The notes beneath the pieces are model-generated. The model ran no database searches. It saw only the letters and a program-made list of their open reading frames with translations, and was not told the origin of the DNA. From positions 2,141,313-2,205,312 of the forward strand of contig NZ_KI912608.1 in the NCBI RefSeq assembly GCF_000519265.1: a stretch of 64,000 bases of DNA. The letters are read 5' to 3'. Shown here piece by piece: positions 18,950 to 28,334 of this stretch. The translations under genes were made by a program, and so were the position numbers. Position 1 is the stretch's first letter; each line of letters opens with the position of its first letter. This DNA comes from Desulfonatronum lacustre DSM 10312 (GTDB taxonomy: Bacteria > Desulfobacterota > Desulfovibrionia > Desulfovibrionales > Desulfonatronaceae).

Positions 18950-20455
18950 ATGCGTGTCAGCCATCGAAATATCTACGCAAACGTCCTCAGTTACATGAAC
19001 CGGTCGCTTTCGGGCTTGGTCGAGTTGAACCTGCAGGCATCCAGCCAGAAAAAGATCAACCGACCCTCGGATGACCCCATCGGCATGTCCCGTGTGCTCT
19101 CCTACCGGGATTCCATGGCCTCCATGGCCCAGTATCGGAAGAACATCGATACGGCCCAGGGCTGGAACGGCCTGGCCGACGAAAACCTGATTCAGGTCAA
19201 CGTGGTCATTAGCCGACTCAAGGAGCTTGCCCAACAAGCCGCGACGGGCACGTTGTCGGGGGACAATCGGGAACAGATCTCCTTTGAGGCCCGCCAGCTT
19301 TACAGCCAGCTGATCACCCTTTCCAACGCATCATATGAAGGCAAATACATCTACTCCGGCCATAAAACCGACACGCTGGCGTTTCGGGAGGCTTTGTTCG
19401 CTCAGAGCAATGATGGCAGTATCGCATCAAATCACATTCGCGAAATCGCTGGTGGATCAACCTCAACAGTTCTGGTGCAATTCCTTGATGACGGAACAGT
19501 TGGAGCAGCCGATCTCGATTACCGATACTCCAAAGATGGCGGGAAAACTTGGCTTGAAGGCACCCTCCCTCAGTCTGTAGCCCCAGGTGACGCAGTTGTG
19601 ATGGATCTTGGCGGTGTCCAGGTGACGTTAACCCCCGGCTCTGTGGTGACGGGCACGGCCCCAGACAATCCGAACGACACCAACGGCACTTGGCTGTGGG
19701 TCCGGCCGACCGCCGTTTACCAGGGAGATGACGAAAACAGCATCGCGGTGGAACACTTCGGCCCCACGGCAACGGCAGACCTTGATCCTGAGGCAACCGG
19801 TGTTTTCAAGAAAAACGTCAATGTCCGGGTTGACTCCGTTGCCGGTGGCAACGTCAATTATTCCTACAGCACGGACGGCGGACGCAGTTGGGTGGAGGGG
19901 AATACGGCTCCTGCGAACGGTAGCCCATCCCTCCCGGTTCCCGGTGGTTTTCTGAACCTTGACGACGATCCGACTGGAGGCGACCAATTCGTCATCCGCC
20001 CCAACCGTGCCTTGATGCATGTCGAAATATCCCAGAACGAAACCATCCAGATCAACAACATCGGCATGGATGTCTTCGGCGGGCTGTACAACGGTCAGCC
20101 GGTGGAGCTGCGCGGCAAGATGTCCAGCAATCTTTTTGAAACCGTCGGGAAACTGGTTGGATATCTGGAGACGAACACCCAGCAGGGTGCTCAGGAAGCC
20201 CTGGACGATCTGACCGACGTACAGAGTCACATCTCCACCTATCTGGCCGGAGTGGGAGCGCGGCGGAATCGGTTGGATATCACGGACAACATTTTGTACG
20301 GATTGCAGTTGAATGCATCCGAGCGCAAAAGCAGCATCGAAGACGTGGACGTGGCCGAGTTGATGACCCAGATGCACATGCAACAGATCACCTACGAAGC
20401 CGTGTTGAAATCCTCCACCACCATCATGCGCATGAGCCTGGTCAACATGATGTAA
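18950..20455 (+). CDS. flgL: Flagellar hook-associated protein 3 (FlgL)
   Basis: FlgL is the second junction protein, between FlgK and the filament. At 501 aa it is much longer than the enterobacterial form (about 317 aa). The N-terminal coiled coil is flagellin-like ([29 protein letters not shown] in part), and the C-terminus [25 protein letters not shown] is typical. The middle, residues about 150-360, is an expanded surface region containing two related modules ([14 protein letters not shown] and [14 protein letters not shown]). AAGGAG precedes the ATG. The gene is followed by csrA 25 nt later. Confidence 0.95.
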   Translation: MRVSHRNIYANVLSYMNRSLSGLVELNLQASSQKKINRPSDDPIGMSRVLSYRDSMASMAQYRKNIDTAQGWNGLADENLIQVNVVISRLKELAQQAATGTLSGDNREQISFEARQLYSQLITLSNASYEGKYIYSGHKTDTLAFREALFAQSNDGSIASNHIREIAGGSTSTVLVQFLDDGTVGAADLDYRYSKDGGKTWLEGTLPQSVAPGDAVVMDLGGVQVTLTPGSVVTGTAPDNPNDTNGTWLWVRPTAVYQGDDENSIAVEHFGPTATADLDPEATGVFKKNVNVRVDSVAGGNVNYSYSTDGGRSWVEGNTAPANGSPSLPVPGGFLNLDDDPTGGDQFVIRPNRALMHVEISQNETIQINNIGMDVFGGLYNGQPVELRGKMSSNLFETVGKLVGYLETNTQQGAQEALDDLTDVQSHISTYLAGVGARRNRLDITDNILYGLQLNASERKSSIEDVDVAELMTQMHMQQITYEAVLKSSTTIMRMSLVNMM

Positions 20456-20480
20456 CCACCATGGCACGGATCAACGAACC

Positions 20481-20720
20481 ATGCTTATTTTGACCCGAAA
20501 AGCGGGGGAAAGCCTGTACCTGGGCGACGACATCAAGGTCACCGTGCTCAGGGTCCAGGGCAATCAGGTCAAGCTGGGGTTCGACATCCCCAGGGATCTG
20601 ACCGTGCATCGGGAGGAGGTCTATTTGCGGATCAAGGAAGAAAATCTGATGGCCGCGCGGGCCACGGAGCAAGACTTTTTCATGGCGACGGAATTATGGT
20701 CCAGAAAAAAGAAAGAGTAA
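20481..20720 (+). CDS. csrA: Carbon storage regulator CsrA
   Basis: CsrA is a small dimeric RNA-binding protein that represses or stabilises mRNAs through GGA motifs; in flagellated bacteria it controls flagellin translation. It is 79 aa with the standard N-terminus [25 protein letters not shown] and the RNA-contact block [19 protein letters not shown]. No strong SD is visible. It overlaps fliW by 25 nt, so the two proteins, an effector and its antagonist, are made together. Confidence 0.97.
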   Translation: MLILTRKAGESLYLGDDIKVTVLRVQGNQVKLGFDIPRDLTVHREEVYLRIKEENLMAARATEQDFFMATELWSRKKKE

Positions 20721-21175
20721 TTCATTCCCGGGTCGGGCCGCTGCATGTAGAGCAGGATCGCCTGATCCTGTTCCCGAAGGGGTTGGTGGGTTTTGAAGCG
20801 CAACGGGATTTCGCCCTGGTCCGATTGCGGGAGGACTCGGCCTTCTTTTTGTTGCAGAGCTGTACGGATCCGCAACTGGGCTTGATGGTCGCCGACCCCT
20901 ACGTGTACGTGCCGGATTACCGGATCAAGATCAGCACGGTGGAGCAAGAACTGTTGCGGTTGAGGAACATTCGCGAGGCCGTGGTCCTGGTCACGGTGAC
21001 CATCCCGCCGGGCAAGCCGGAAGACGCGATCTTGAACCTGGTCGGCCCCTTGGTCATCAACATTCGCCTCCGCCGGGGGATGCAGGTCCCGCAGAACCAG
21101 TTGCGGCACCCTCCGAGGCTGCATCTGGCCGGCGGCGGTCAAACAGGCGAAGGACCGCCATGCGAACCTTCATAA
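20696..21175 (+). CDS. fliW: Flagellar assembly factor FliW
   Basis: FliW binds flagellin and, when free, binds and inhibits CsrA, giving a three-way switch that matches flagellin synthesis to export. The protein is 159 aa. Family motifs: [30 protein letters not shown] (in part FPKGLVGFE), [18 protein letters not shown], and [16 protein letters not shown]. The start at 20696 lies inside the 3' end of csrA. The last 20 residues ([10 protein letters not shown]) are a non-conserved tail. It is the last gene of the flagellar operon and converges on flgM with only 10 nt between the stops. Confidence 0.95.
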   Translation: MVQKKERVIHSRVGPLHVEQDRLILFPKGLVGFEAQRDFALVRLREDSAFFLLQSCTDPQLGLMVADPYVYVPDYRIKISTVEQELLRLRNIREAVVLVTVTIPPGKPEDAILNLVGPLVINIRLRRGMQVPQNQLRHPPRLHLAGGGQTGEGPPCEPS

Positions 21176-21185
21176 GCGTCAGGCG

Positions 21186-21491
21186 TCAAACCGACCGTTC
21201 CCAGAGGCCGCTTTCCTGTTCCACCAGTTTTTCGGCGGTCCTGCGACTGTTCATCTCGTAGGTATTGGTCTCCACCTGATGCCTGAGCTGCTCGACCCGC
21301 TCCGTGCGCACCCCGGAACCGGCTTGGGCAGCGGTCATCGCGGCGCGTAGGGTCTGGGCACCGGCGGAGAGGGTGACCCGGTCGCTCTGCTGAGTCGAGG
21401 CTCCCGAAGCAGGCCCGCCACGGGTTGGCTTGTTGCCGACATCCCGATTTTCCGCGGGACGAAAGGTATCAATGAGATTTTTGATTTGCAT
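21186..21491 (-). CDS. flgM: Anti-sigma-28 factor FlgM
   Basis: FlgM holds FliA (sigma-28) inactive until the hook is complete, when it is exported. It is 101 aa. The N-terminus MQIKNLIDTF is typical of the Desulfovibrio-like form; the C-terminal FliA-binding part is RTERVEQLRHQVETNTYEMNSRRTAEKLVEQ (in part), which matches the usual RxxKVxxLKxxIxxGxYxVxxxxIAxKLL pattern loosely. AAGGAGG lies upstream. A sigma-28 promoter precedes it, giving feedback control. Confidence 0.92.
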   Translation of the reverse strand: MQIKNLIDTFRPAENRDVGNKPTRGGPASGASTQQSDRVTLSAGAQTLRAAMTAAQAGSGVRTERVEQLRHQVETNTYEMNSRRTAEKLVEQESGLWERSV

Positions 21492-21517
21492 TTTTTGCCT
21501 CCTTGCTCTCTAACCGT

Positions 21518-21544
21518 ATATCGGCAAAATCCTGTCGGACTTTA
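21518..21544 (-). promoter_or_regulatory. Sigma-28 (FliA) promoter of flgM
   Basis: On the minus strand TAAAGTCC, then 11 nt, then GCCGATAT; the FliA consensus is TAAAGTTT-N11-GCCGATAA. The spacing is exact and 13 of 16 consensus bases match. It lies 27 nt before the flgM start. Confidence 0.88.
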
Positions 21545-21568
21545 GGCGCGGGCATCGGTCAGGGCCCA

Positions 21569-21985
21569 CTACAGCATCGTCTCGCTGACTTTGTCCAGGG
21601 TAATGCGCCAGAAGCGTTCAAGAATAGTGGTTTTTTCCTCACCGGTGACCTCGACCCGTTCTTCACCGTTCTTGCGCAGAATCTGCATTTCGGGCTCCAG
21701 AGGAAGATACCGAAACTCCATGTCAAAGCCGAACTCCCGTTGCAGATCCCGTTTGATGTCCAGGACTACGGGATTGTTGCTCCCGGAGACCATCAGGCTG
21801 TCCATGATCTCGGTGGCGATCTTCTCCACCAACTGCTTGCGACGGGCATCCTGGGACAAATTGATCACGTCCCCCGGCGAAGCCCGCTGGAGCAGCATGC
21901 GATATCGCGCCATTCGCCGCCCCTGGTCCAGGTGCTGGTCGTAGACGCGAAGCATGTTTTGAACTTGGAACGGCCGAATGGTCAC
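21569..21985 (-). CDS. Uncharacterised flagellar-regulon protein
   Basis: A 138-aa cytoplasmic protein with no signal peptide or membrane segment that I do not recognise as a named family. The sequence is mostly helical and charged (MTIRPFQVQNMLRVYDQHLDQGRRMARYRML, in part), with LSQDARRKQLVEKIATEIMDSLM and a strand-rich centre FGFDMEFRYLPLEPEMQILRK. A similar gene next to flgM is, as I remember, present in Desulfovibrio. It starts with GTG at 21985, preceded by GAGGAG. A perfect FliA promoter lies 22 nt upstream, so it should be a late flagellar gene; a regulatory or chaperone role is only a guess. Confidence 0.85.
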   Translation of the reverse strand: MTIRPFQVQNMLRVYDQHLDQGRRMARYRMLLQRASPGDVINLSQDARRKQLVEKIATEIMDSLMVSGSNNPVVLDIKRDLQREFGFDMEFRYLPLEPEMQILRKNGEERVEVTGEEKTTILERFWRITLDKVSETML

Positions 21986-22007
21986 AATGGATTACTCCTC
22001 ATGACTC

Positions 22008-22034
22008 TTATCGGCGGACTTCTGAAAAACTTTA
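22008..22034 (-). promoter_or_regulatory. Perfect sigma-28 (FliA) promoter
   Basis: On the minus strand TAAAGTTT (22034-22027), an 11-nt spacer, and GCCGATAA (22015-22008) match the FliA consensus at every position. It drives the uncharacterised gene at 21569-21985 and possibly flgM by read-through. Confidence 0.93.
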
Positions 22035-22082
22035 TATCTAGAAGCACCTGAAATATTTTGAATTGCGAAACTCAATCCCTGC

Positions 22083-23351
22083 TCAGTACGTTCCTTCGTA
22101 GATGATGCGCCACTGGCCGTCGGCTTCGTGCCTCCAAAACTGACGTTTGCGGGAAGAGGACTGAAAATTATCGCTCCAATAATCCTGGAAAAAAGTGGCC
22201 ACCATGACTCCAGGAGCTTCAGGGTATTCAAAGAGGTTGACGTTGGTCAGATGGACCCGAATTTCGCTTTTTCCGGCGTTGACCCTCCGCTTGTGTCGCG
22301 CCCAGGCGGCATGGTTCTGGGACCCGCTTCGAAAATCCCGTGAGTAATGCGTCAAATAAGCGTCGGTATTCAGACTTTCCCAATCTGAACGCCACGCTTC
22401 CAGCATGTCCAGCATTTCCTCGCGGGTCATGTCCAAGTCCCCCGGATCAGCCCAGGACACTCGCCGGGCGATGACCACGGGGACATTACCGTGCTTGAGC
22501 AACGGAGCCAGGGCTTCCAGGTCCTTGTTGTGCATGGTCACGCACCCGTCGCTGTCCTGGGGCGGACGACTGAACGTCCCAGTGGGATTTCCGTGCAGCC
22601 AAATTCCGTGCCCGGTCTTACCCAATCGACGGTCCAGCGGATTGGGATAATCCAGAGTGAAGGCCCCCCAGCCATACAAATTGGGAAGACGGCTTCCTGG
22701 AATATGCTCCTGAATGAAATACACGCCCAAAGGCGTCCGTCGGTCGCCTTCCCGGTGCTTCTCCGGGCCCTCCTTGCCTCCGGACACGTAATAGTCGTCC
22801 ACAATGCGCAACCCGTCGCCTATATTCGCCAAGACGTACATCCGGGACAGTTCCAGATCCACGACCAAGGCGTACGGCTCGCTCTCACCCAGGGCGACCA
22901 GGTTGGACGGCAACAGCGCGCCGTTATTCGGCCGTTGCTGGTAGTACAGCCATCGCCGACGGACTTCATCCGCCAGCCCGGCCAGTTCCTCGTCAGGAAC
23001 AACCCCCGCTCCGAGCCCGCGCAACGCCCCGGCCCGAGCCGCCAAAACATCGGCATAGACCAGTTGGGCCAGACGGAAGTCCGGATTGTCCCGAATCAGG
23101 TCCTCCAGCAGGACCTGGGCCTGGTCCAGGCGCTCACGCTGCACGTTCTCCAAGGCGTTGAGCAGAAACACCTCTGGTTCTCGGGTAATGCTCAACCCAT
23201 GCCCCTTGGCCAGAAGTTCCTCCACGTTCGCCTCGGCCGGCCGACTTGGAAGGAATAGCAAGCAACAGGTCAGAGCCAGGAGCGCAACCCCGAGGGAAAC
23301 GACTCGGCGTGCAAGCTCATGAACGACGAAGGCGGATCCTTGCAAGGCCAT
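22083..23351 (-). CDS. L,D-transpeptidase (YkuD) with C-terminal NTF2-like (Cds6-type) domain
   Basis: A 422-aa exported murein cross-linking or protein-anchoring enzyme. A signal sequence is present (VVSLGVALLALTCCLLFLPSRPAEA). Residues about 45-130 look helical and TPR-like; the YkuD catalytic domain spans about 160-300, with YALVVDLELSRMYVL, GIWLHGNP and the active-site SDGCVTMHN (catalytic Cys near residue 267 and His near 254). The C-terminal 110 residues (LEAWRSDWESLNTDAYLTHYSRDF in part, ending GQWRIIYEGTY) form an NTF2-like domain as in Cds6-type L,D-transpeptidases. The neighbouring gene at 23481 appears to carry the same domain. It may act in cell-wall remodelling. Confidence 0.9.
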   Translation of the reverse strand: MALQGSAFVVHELARRVVSLGVALLALTCCLLFLPSRPAEANVEELLAKGHGLSITREPEVFLLNALENVQRERLDQAQVLLEDLIRDNPDFRLAQLVYADVLAARAGALRGLGAGVVPDEELAGLADEVRRRWLYYQQRPNNGALLPSNLVALGESEPYALVVDLELSRMYVLANIGDGLRIVDDYYVSGGKEGPEKHREGDRRTPLGVYFIQEHIPGSRLPNLYGWGAFTLDYPNPLDRRLGKTGHGIWLHGNPTGTFSRPPQDSDGCVTMHNKDLEALAPLLKHGNVPVVIARRVSWADPGDLDMTREEMLDMLEAWRSDWESLNTDAYLTHYSRDFRSGSQNHAAWARHKRRVNAGKSEIRVHLTNVNLFEYPEAPGVMVATFFQDYWSDNFQSSSRKRQFWRHEADGQWRIIYEGTY

Positions 23352-23408
23352 GGTTTCTTATCCGTAAGTGAAGGTTTAACATGAGCAGTCTGTGCCTTGG
23401 AGAGCAAA

Positions 23409-23454
23409 CTCACGCGAAGCCGCGAAGAATGATTACATCTCTCCTTCGCGTGAG
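23409..23454. repeat. Intergenic inverted repeat with CGCGAAG units
   Basis: The 11-nt arms CTCACGCGAAG (23409-23419) and CTTCGCGTGAG (23444-23454) are exact inverted complements with a 24-nt loop that repeats CCGCGAAG. On the minus strand the hairpin follows the stop of the TPR/Cds6 gene and is followed by TTTGCTCT, so it may end that transcript. Sequences of this CTCACGCnAAG type occur between genes in many bacteria. Confidence 0.8.
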
Positions 23455-23480
23455 ATACTTTACCGTACTACCTCACGATA

Positions 23481-24803
23481 TCATGATCGCGGCAGCAGGC
23501 GCTCCCTGGTGATCCGCCACTGGCCGCCTTCCTTGCGCAATTGCAATTCCTTGGACACCTCATCGTTGATCACGTTGGATCGGTAGCGTTGGGCAAAGCG
23601 AACCTGAGCCGCGTTCTCGTCCAGAATGGTGACGACGATATTGGAAAGGGTCACATTGATAAAGGGCGGAGCAGCCACCCGTGTCCGGCGCTGTTCTCGC
23701 CATTGCGCCAGACTGAGCCCGCGTTCGGGCTGAAAATTTCCGCTGTAAAAAGACAGGTATGCTTCTACGTTCTGGCTCGCCCAGGCATTAGCCCAGTTCA
23801 GCACCACGTCGGTGATGGCCGCCTTGACGGTATCGGGGCTGGGACGCGGCGCGGGGGCTTCAGAGGCCGGTGGCGCGGGAGGGGTTACGGACGGAGGAGC
23901 TGGGGCCGTCGGAGCCGGGACGGGTTCAGGTGCCGGAACGATCACCTGCTCCGGAGTCGCCGGCCGGGGTGCGACGGGTTCGGGAGCCGGTTCGACAACA
24001 GGTTCGCTGACCGGCTCAGGTACGGGCTCAAGTACAGGCTCAGTGCTCGGCTCGGGAGCCTCAGGGACAACGAATTCGGCTGCCGACGCAGGGCTGGACT
24101 GTGGACTGGTGGTCGGCGTGATTTCCGGGGTGGCTTCTGGTGCGGCTTCCGACGCGGCTTTTGGCGCGGCCGCGATTGGCTCCGGGGAAGGTCCAGGGGC
24201 CGCCGGAGAGGGGAGAAGTGGTGGAGACTCCACCACTGATGCGGGACCATGAGGGGCGACTGAGGCCACGTAAAGGGTCGCCGCGGGCAGCGGCATGTCC
24301 GGGGTACCGGACAGTTCTTCCAACGGGTCGAGACGCACGAGAATCCTTTCGTCGTCCTTGCCCAGGACCCGGCGGTACGCGCTGCTGGCCATGGCCGAAT
24401 AAATCCGGCTCAGATTTTGATGAGCCGTGGCATAGCTGGGATGCGTCTCCAGGGCCCGTTGCAGGGTGTCCTTGGCCTCCTCGAACCGCCCCGCGGCCGC
24501 CAGCAGACCAGCCAAATTGTTGTAGGGCTCGGGCAGTTCCGGATGACGTTCAATCAGATCGTGGTAGACCTCCATGGCTTCGGAGAACCGCCCCAGGCGT
24601 TCTAGAATGACACCTTTCAAAAACAATCCTTGAGTATCCTTAGGATGGCGTTGGAGGTGGCCCTGGATGGCCTGGTAGGCGTCGGCGACTCGCTCTTCGG
24701 CAAAAAATTCCTGGGCCGTTTCCAGACCGGAAGGAGCCGAGAACAGGGGAGTGGCACTCCAAAACAGAACACATAACGCGGCCAGACAGGAAATATACTT
24801 CAT
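23481..24803 (-). CDS. TPR protein with proline/glutamate-rich linker and C-terminal NTF2-like (Cds6-type) domain
   Basis: A 440-aa probably periplasmic protein. The ATG at 24803 overlaps the malQ stop (TGATG) and is followed by a clear signal peptide, MKYISCLAALCVLFWSATPLFSA. Residues about 25-145 contain tandem TPR units (LFLKGVILERLGRFSEAMEVYHDLIERHP, in part; NNLAGLLAAAGRFEEAKDTLQRALETHP, in part). A 150-residue linker of EPVPEPV-type repeats follows. The last 110 residues (WANAWASQNVEAYLSFYSGNF, ending GGQWRITRERLLPRS) match the C-terminal domain of the adjacent L,D-transpeptidase. No catalytic motif is visible; a scaffold or partner of the transpeptidase is an inference. Confidence 0.83.
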   Translation of the reverse strand: MKYISCLAALCVLFWSATPLFSAPSGLETAQEFFAEERVADAYQAIQGHLQRHPKDTQGLFLKGVILERLGRFSEAMEVYHDLIERHPELPEPYNNLAGLLAAAGRFEEAKDTLQRALETHPSYATAHQNLSRIYSAMASSAYRRVLGKDDERILVRLDPLEELSGTPDMPLPAATLYVASVAPHGPASVVESPPLLPSPAAPGPSPEPIAAAPKAASEAAPEATPEITPTTSPQSSPASAAEFVVPEAPEPSTEPVLEPVPEPVSEPVVEPAPEPVAPRPATPEQVIVPAPEPVPAPTAPAPPSVTPPAPPASEAPAPRPSPDTVKAAITDVVLNWANAWASQNVEAYLSFYSGNFQPERGLSLAQWREQRRTRVAAPPFINVTLSNIVVTILDENAAQVRFAQRYRSNVINDEVSKELQLRKEGGQWRITRERLLPRS

Positions 24804-26323
24804 CAGGATTCGGAGCCTCTTCCATACAAGGTCGTCATGTCCAGGAGCTTTTTGCGAACCCCGCCTTCCAAGTCGCTCAACACCTCCGGGGGCATCCGCC
24901 AGGACCAGTTGCCGTTGGCTACGCCGGGCACGTTCATTTTTGACGCTGCTCCCAAACCCAGAATGTCTTGCAGTGGAAAGATGGCCACGTCCGCCACGGA
25001 CTGCATGCCCATGCGCACGAAGGCGGTGGCCACGATTTCCGAGGTACAGGAAGCGCCGAGATAGGCGTCCACACGGGCCAGGGTCTCCGCATCGGCCTCT
25101 TCCTCGAACCAACCGCGCACCGTGTTGTTGTCGTGGGTACCGGTATAGACGTAACAGTTTTGAACGTGGTTGTGCGGAGCATACGGATTCGTGGGCAGGT
25201 CCGGACCAAAGGCGAAGAGCAGGATCTTCATCCCCGGCAGCTTAAATTCCCGCATCACGTCGCGCACCGCGTCGTCGATGGTTCCCAAATCCTCGGCAAT
25301 CAGCGGCAAAGGATCAAAGGCTTCGGCAAGGGTCCGGAAAAAAGCCTGGGCCGGAACCTCGGCCCACTGGCCGTGCATGGCGGTCTCGTGTCCGGCCGGA
25401 ACCTCCCAGCAGGCCACGAAGCCCCGAAAATGGTCCAGACGAACCAAGTCGAACAACTCCACGTTGCGCCGGATGCGCCGCACCCACCAGGCGAAATCGC
25501 CCCGCTCCATCCGCTGCCAATCATAGACCGGATTGCCCCAGAGCTGACCGGTCTCGCTGAAGTAGTCCGGAGGCACCCCGGCCAGAACACGGGGCCGAAG
25601 CTGATCATCAAGCTTGAACAGCTCCGGATTGGCCCAGACGTCCACGCTGTCCTCGTTCACATAGATGGGCACGTCGCCGATCAGTTCCACGCATCTGTCG
25701 CGGCATGATGCCCGCAAGGCCCGCCACTGCTGAAAGAAAACGAACTGCTGGAAACAGATCAGGTCTATCTCGTTTTGAAGCGTGTTGCGGTAGCCGTCCA
25801 ATGCCAAGGCATCTCGTCGCCGCGCATCCTCCGGCCATTCCGTCCAGGGGCGACCCTGGAAGTGGGCTTTCAAGGCTCGAAACAGAGCGAAATCCTCCAA
25901 CCAGACACCCTGTTCGGCGCGAAATGCCGCAACGGCCCGTTGGATTTCGGGTCGCACGCCCGCATCGGCAAACGCCTTGGCCAGCAACACCTCCCGAATT
26001 TCACGGGCCGTGGCGTACTTGACCCGGTCCACGGGAATCTCGGCGATGTTTCGAAGATCGTCCGGGCGAAGCAAGCCGTCCCGGACCATGTCCTCCGGGC
26101 TGATCAGCAGAGGGTTTCCGGCAAAGGCCGAGTCGCTGCTGTAAGGAGAGTTGCCGTGCACCGGAGACGTGGGGTTCAAGGGCAGCATCTGCCAGTAGCG
26201 CTGTCCGGAGGCCGCCAGAAAGTCCGCGAAATTCCTGGCCTCCGGCCCCAAGTCGCCCACGCCGTACCGCGAAGGCAGAGACGTAACGTGCAGCAGGATG
26301 CCGCTGGATCGGTTTCGGATCAT
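24803..26323 (-). CDS. malQ: 4-alpha-glucanotransferase (amylomaltase)
   Basis: MalQ (GH77) transfers alpha-1,4-glucan segments between maltodextrins. It is 506 aa, normal for the bacterial type. Motifs: GILLHVTSLPSRYGVGDLGPEA at the N-terminus, GDVPIYVNEDSVDVWANPELF (with substrate-contacting residues), VRLDHFRGF (catalytic Asp nucleophile), and IAEDLGTI (acid/base Glu). ACTGTHDNNTV-like YTGTHDNNTVRGW holds the third Asp. The start lies 4 nt after the glgB stop, and its stop overlaps the next gene by 1 nt, so it is the third enzyme of a treS-glgB-malQ operon for glycogen and trehalose metabolism. Confidence 0.96.
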   Translation of the reverse strand: MIRNRSSGILLHVTSLPSRYGVGDLGPEARNFADFLAASGQRYWQMLPLNPTSPVHGNSPYSSDSAFAGNPLLISPEDMVRDGLLRPDDLRNIAEIPVDRVKYATAREIREVLLAKAFADAGVRPEIQRAVAAFRAEQGVWLEDFALFRALKAHFQGRPWTEWPEDARRRDALALDGYRNTLQNEIDLICFQQFVFFQQWRALRASCRDRCVELIGDVPIYVNEDSVDVWANPELFKLDDQLRPRVLAGVPPDYFSETGQLWGNPVYDWQRMERGDFAWWVRRIRRNVELFDLVRLDHFRGFVACWEVPAGHETAMHGQWAEVPAQAFFRTLAEAFDPLPLIAEDLGTIDDAVRDVMREFKLPGMKILLFAFGPDLPTNPYAPHNHVQNCYVYTGTHDNNTVRGWFEEEADAETLARVDAYLGASCTSEIVATAFVRMGMQSVADVAIFPLQDILGLGAASKMNVPGVANGNWSWRMPPEVLSDLEGGVRKKLLDMTTLYGRGSES

Positions 26324-26327
26324 CTGG

Positions 26328-28330
<2,003 letters not shown>

Positions 28331-28334
<4 letters not shown>

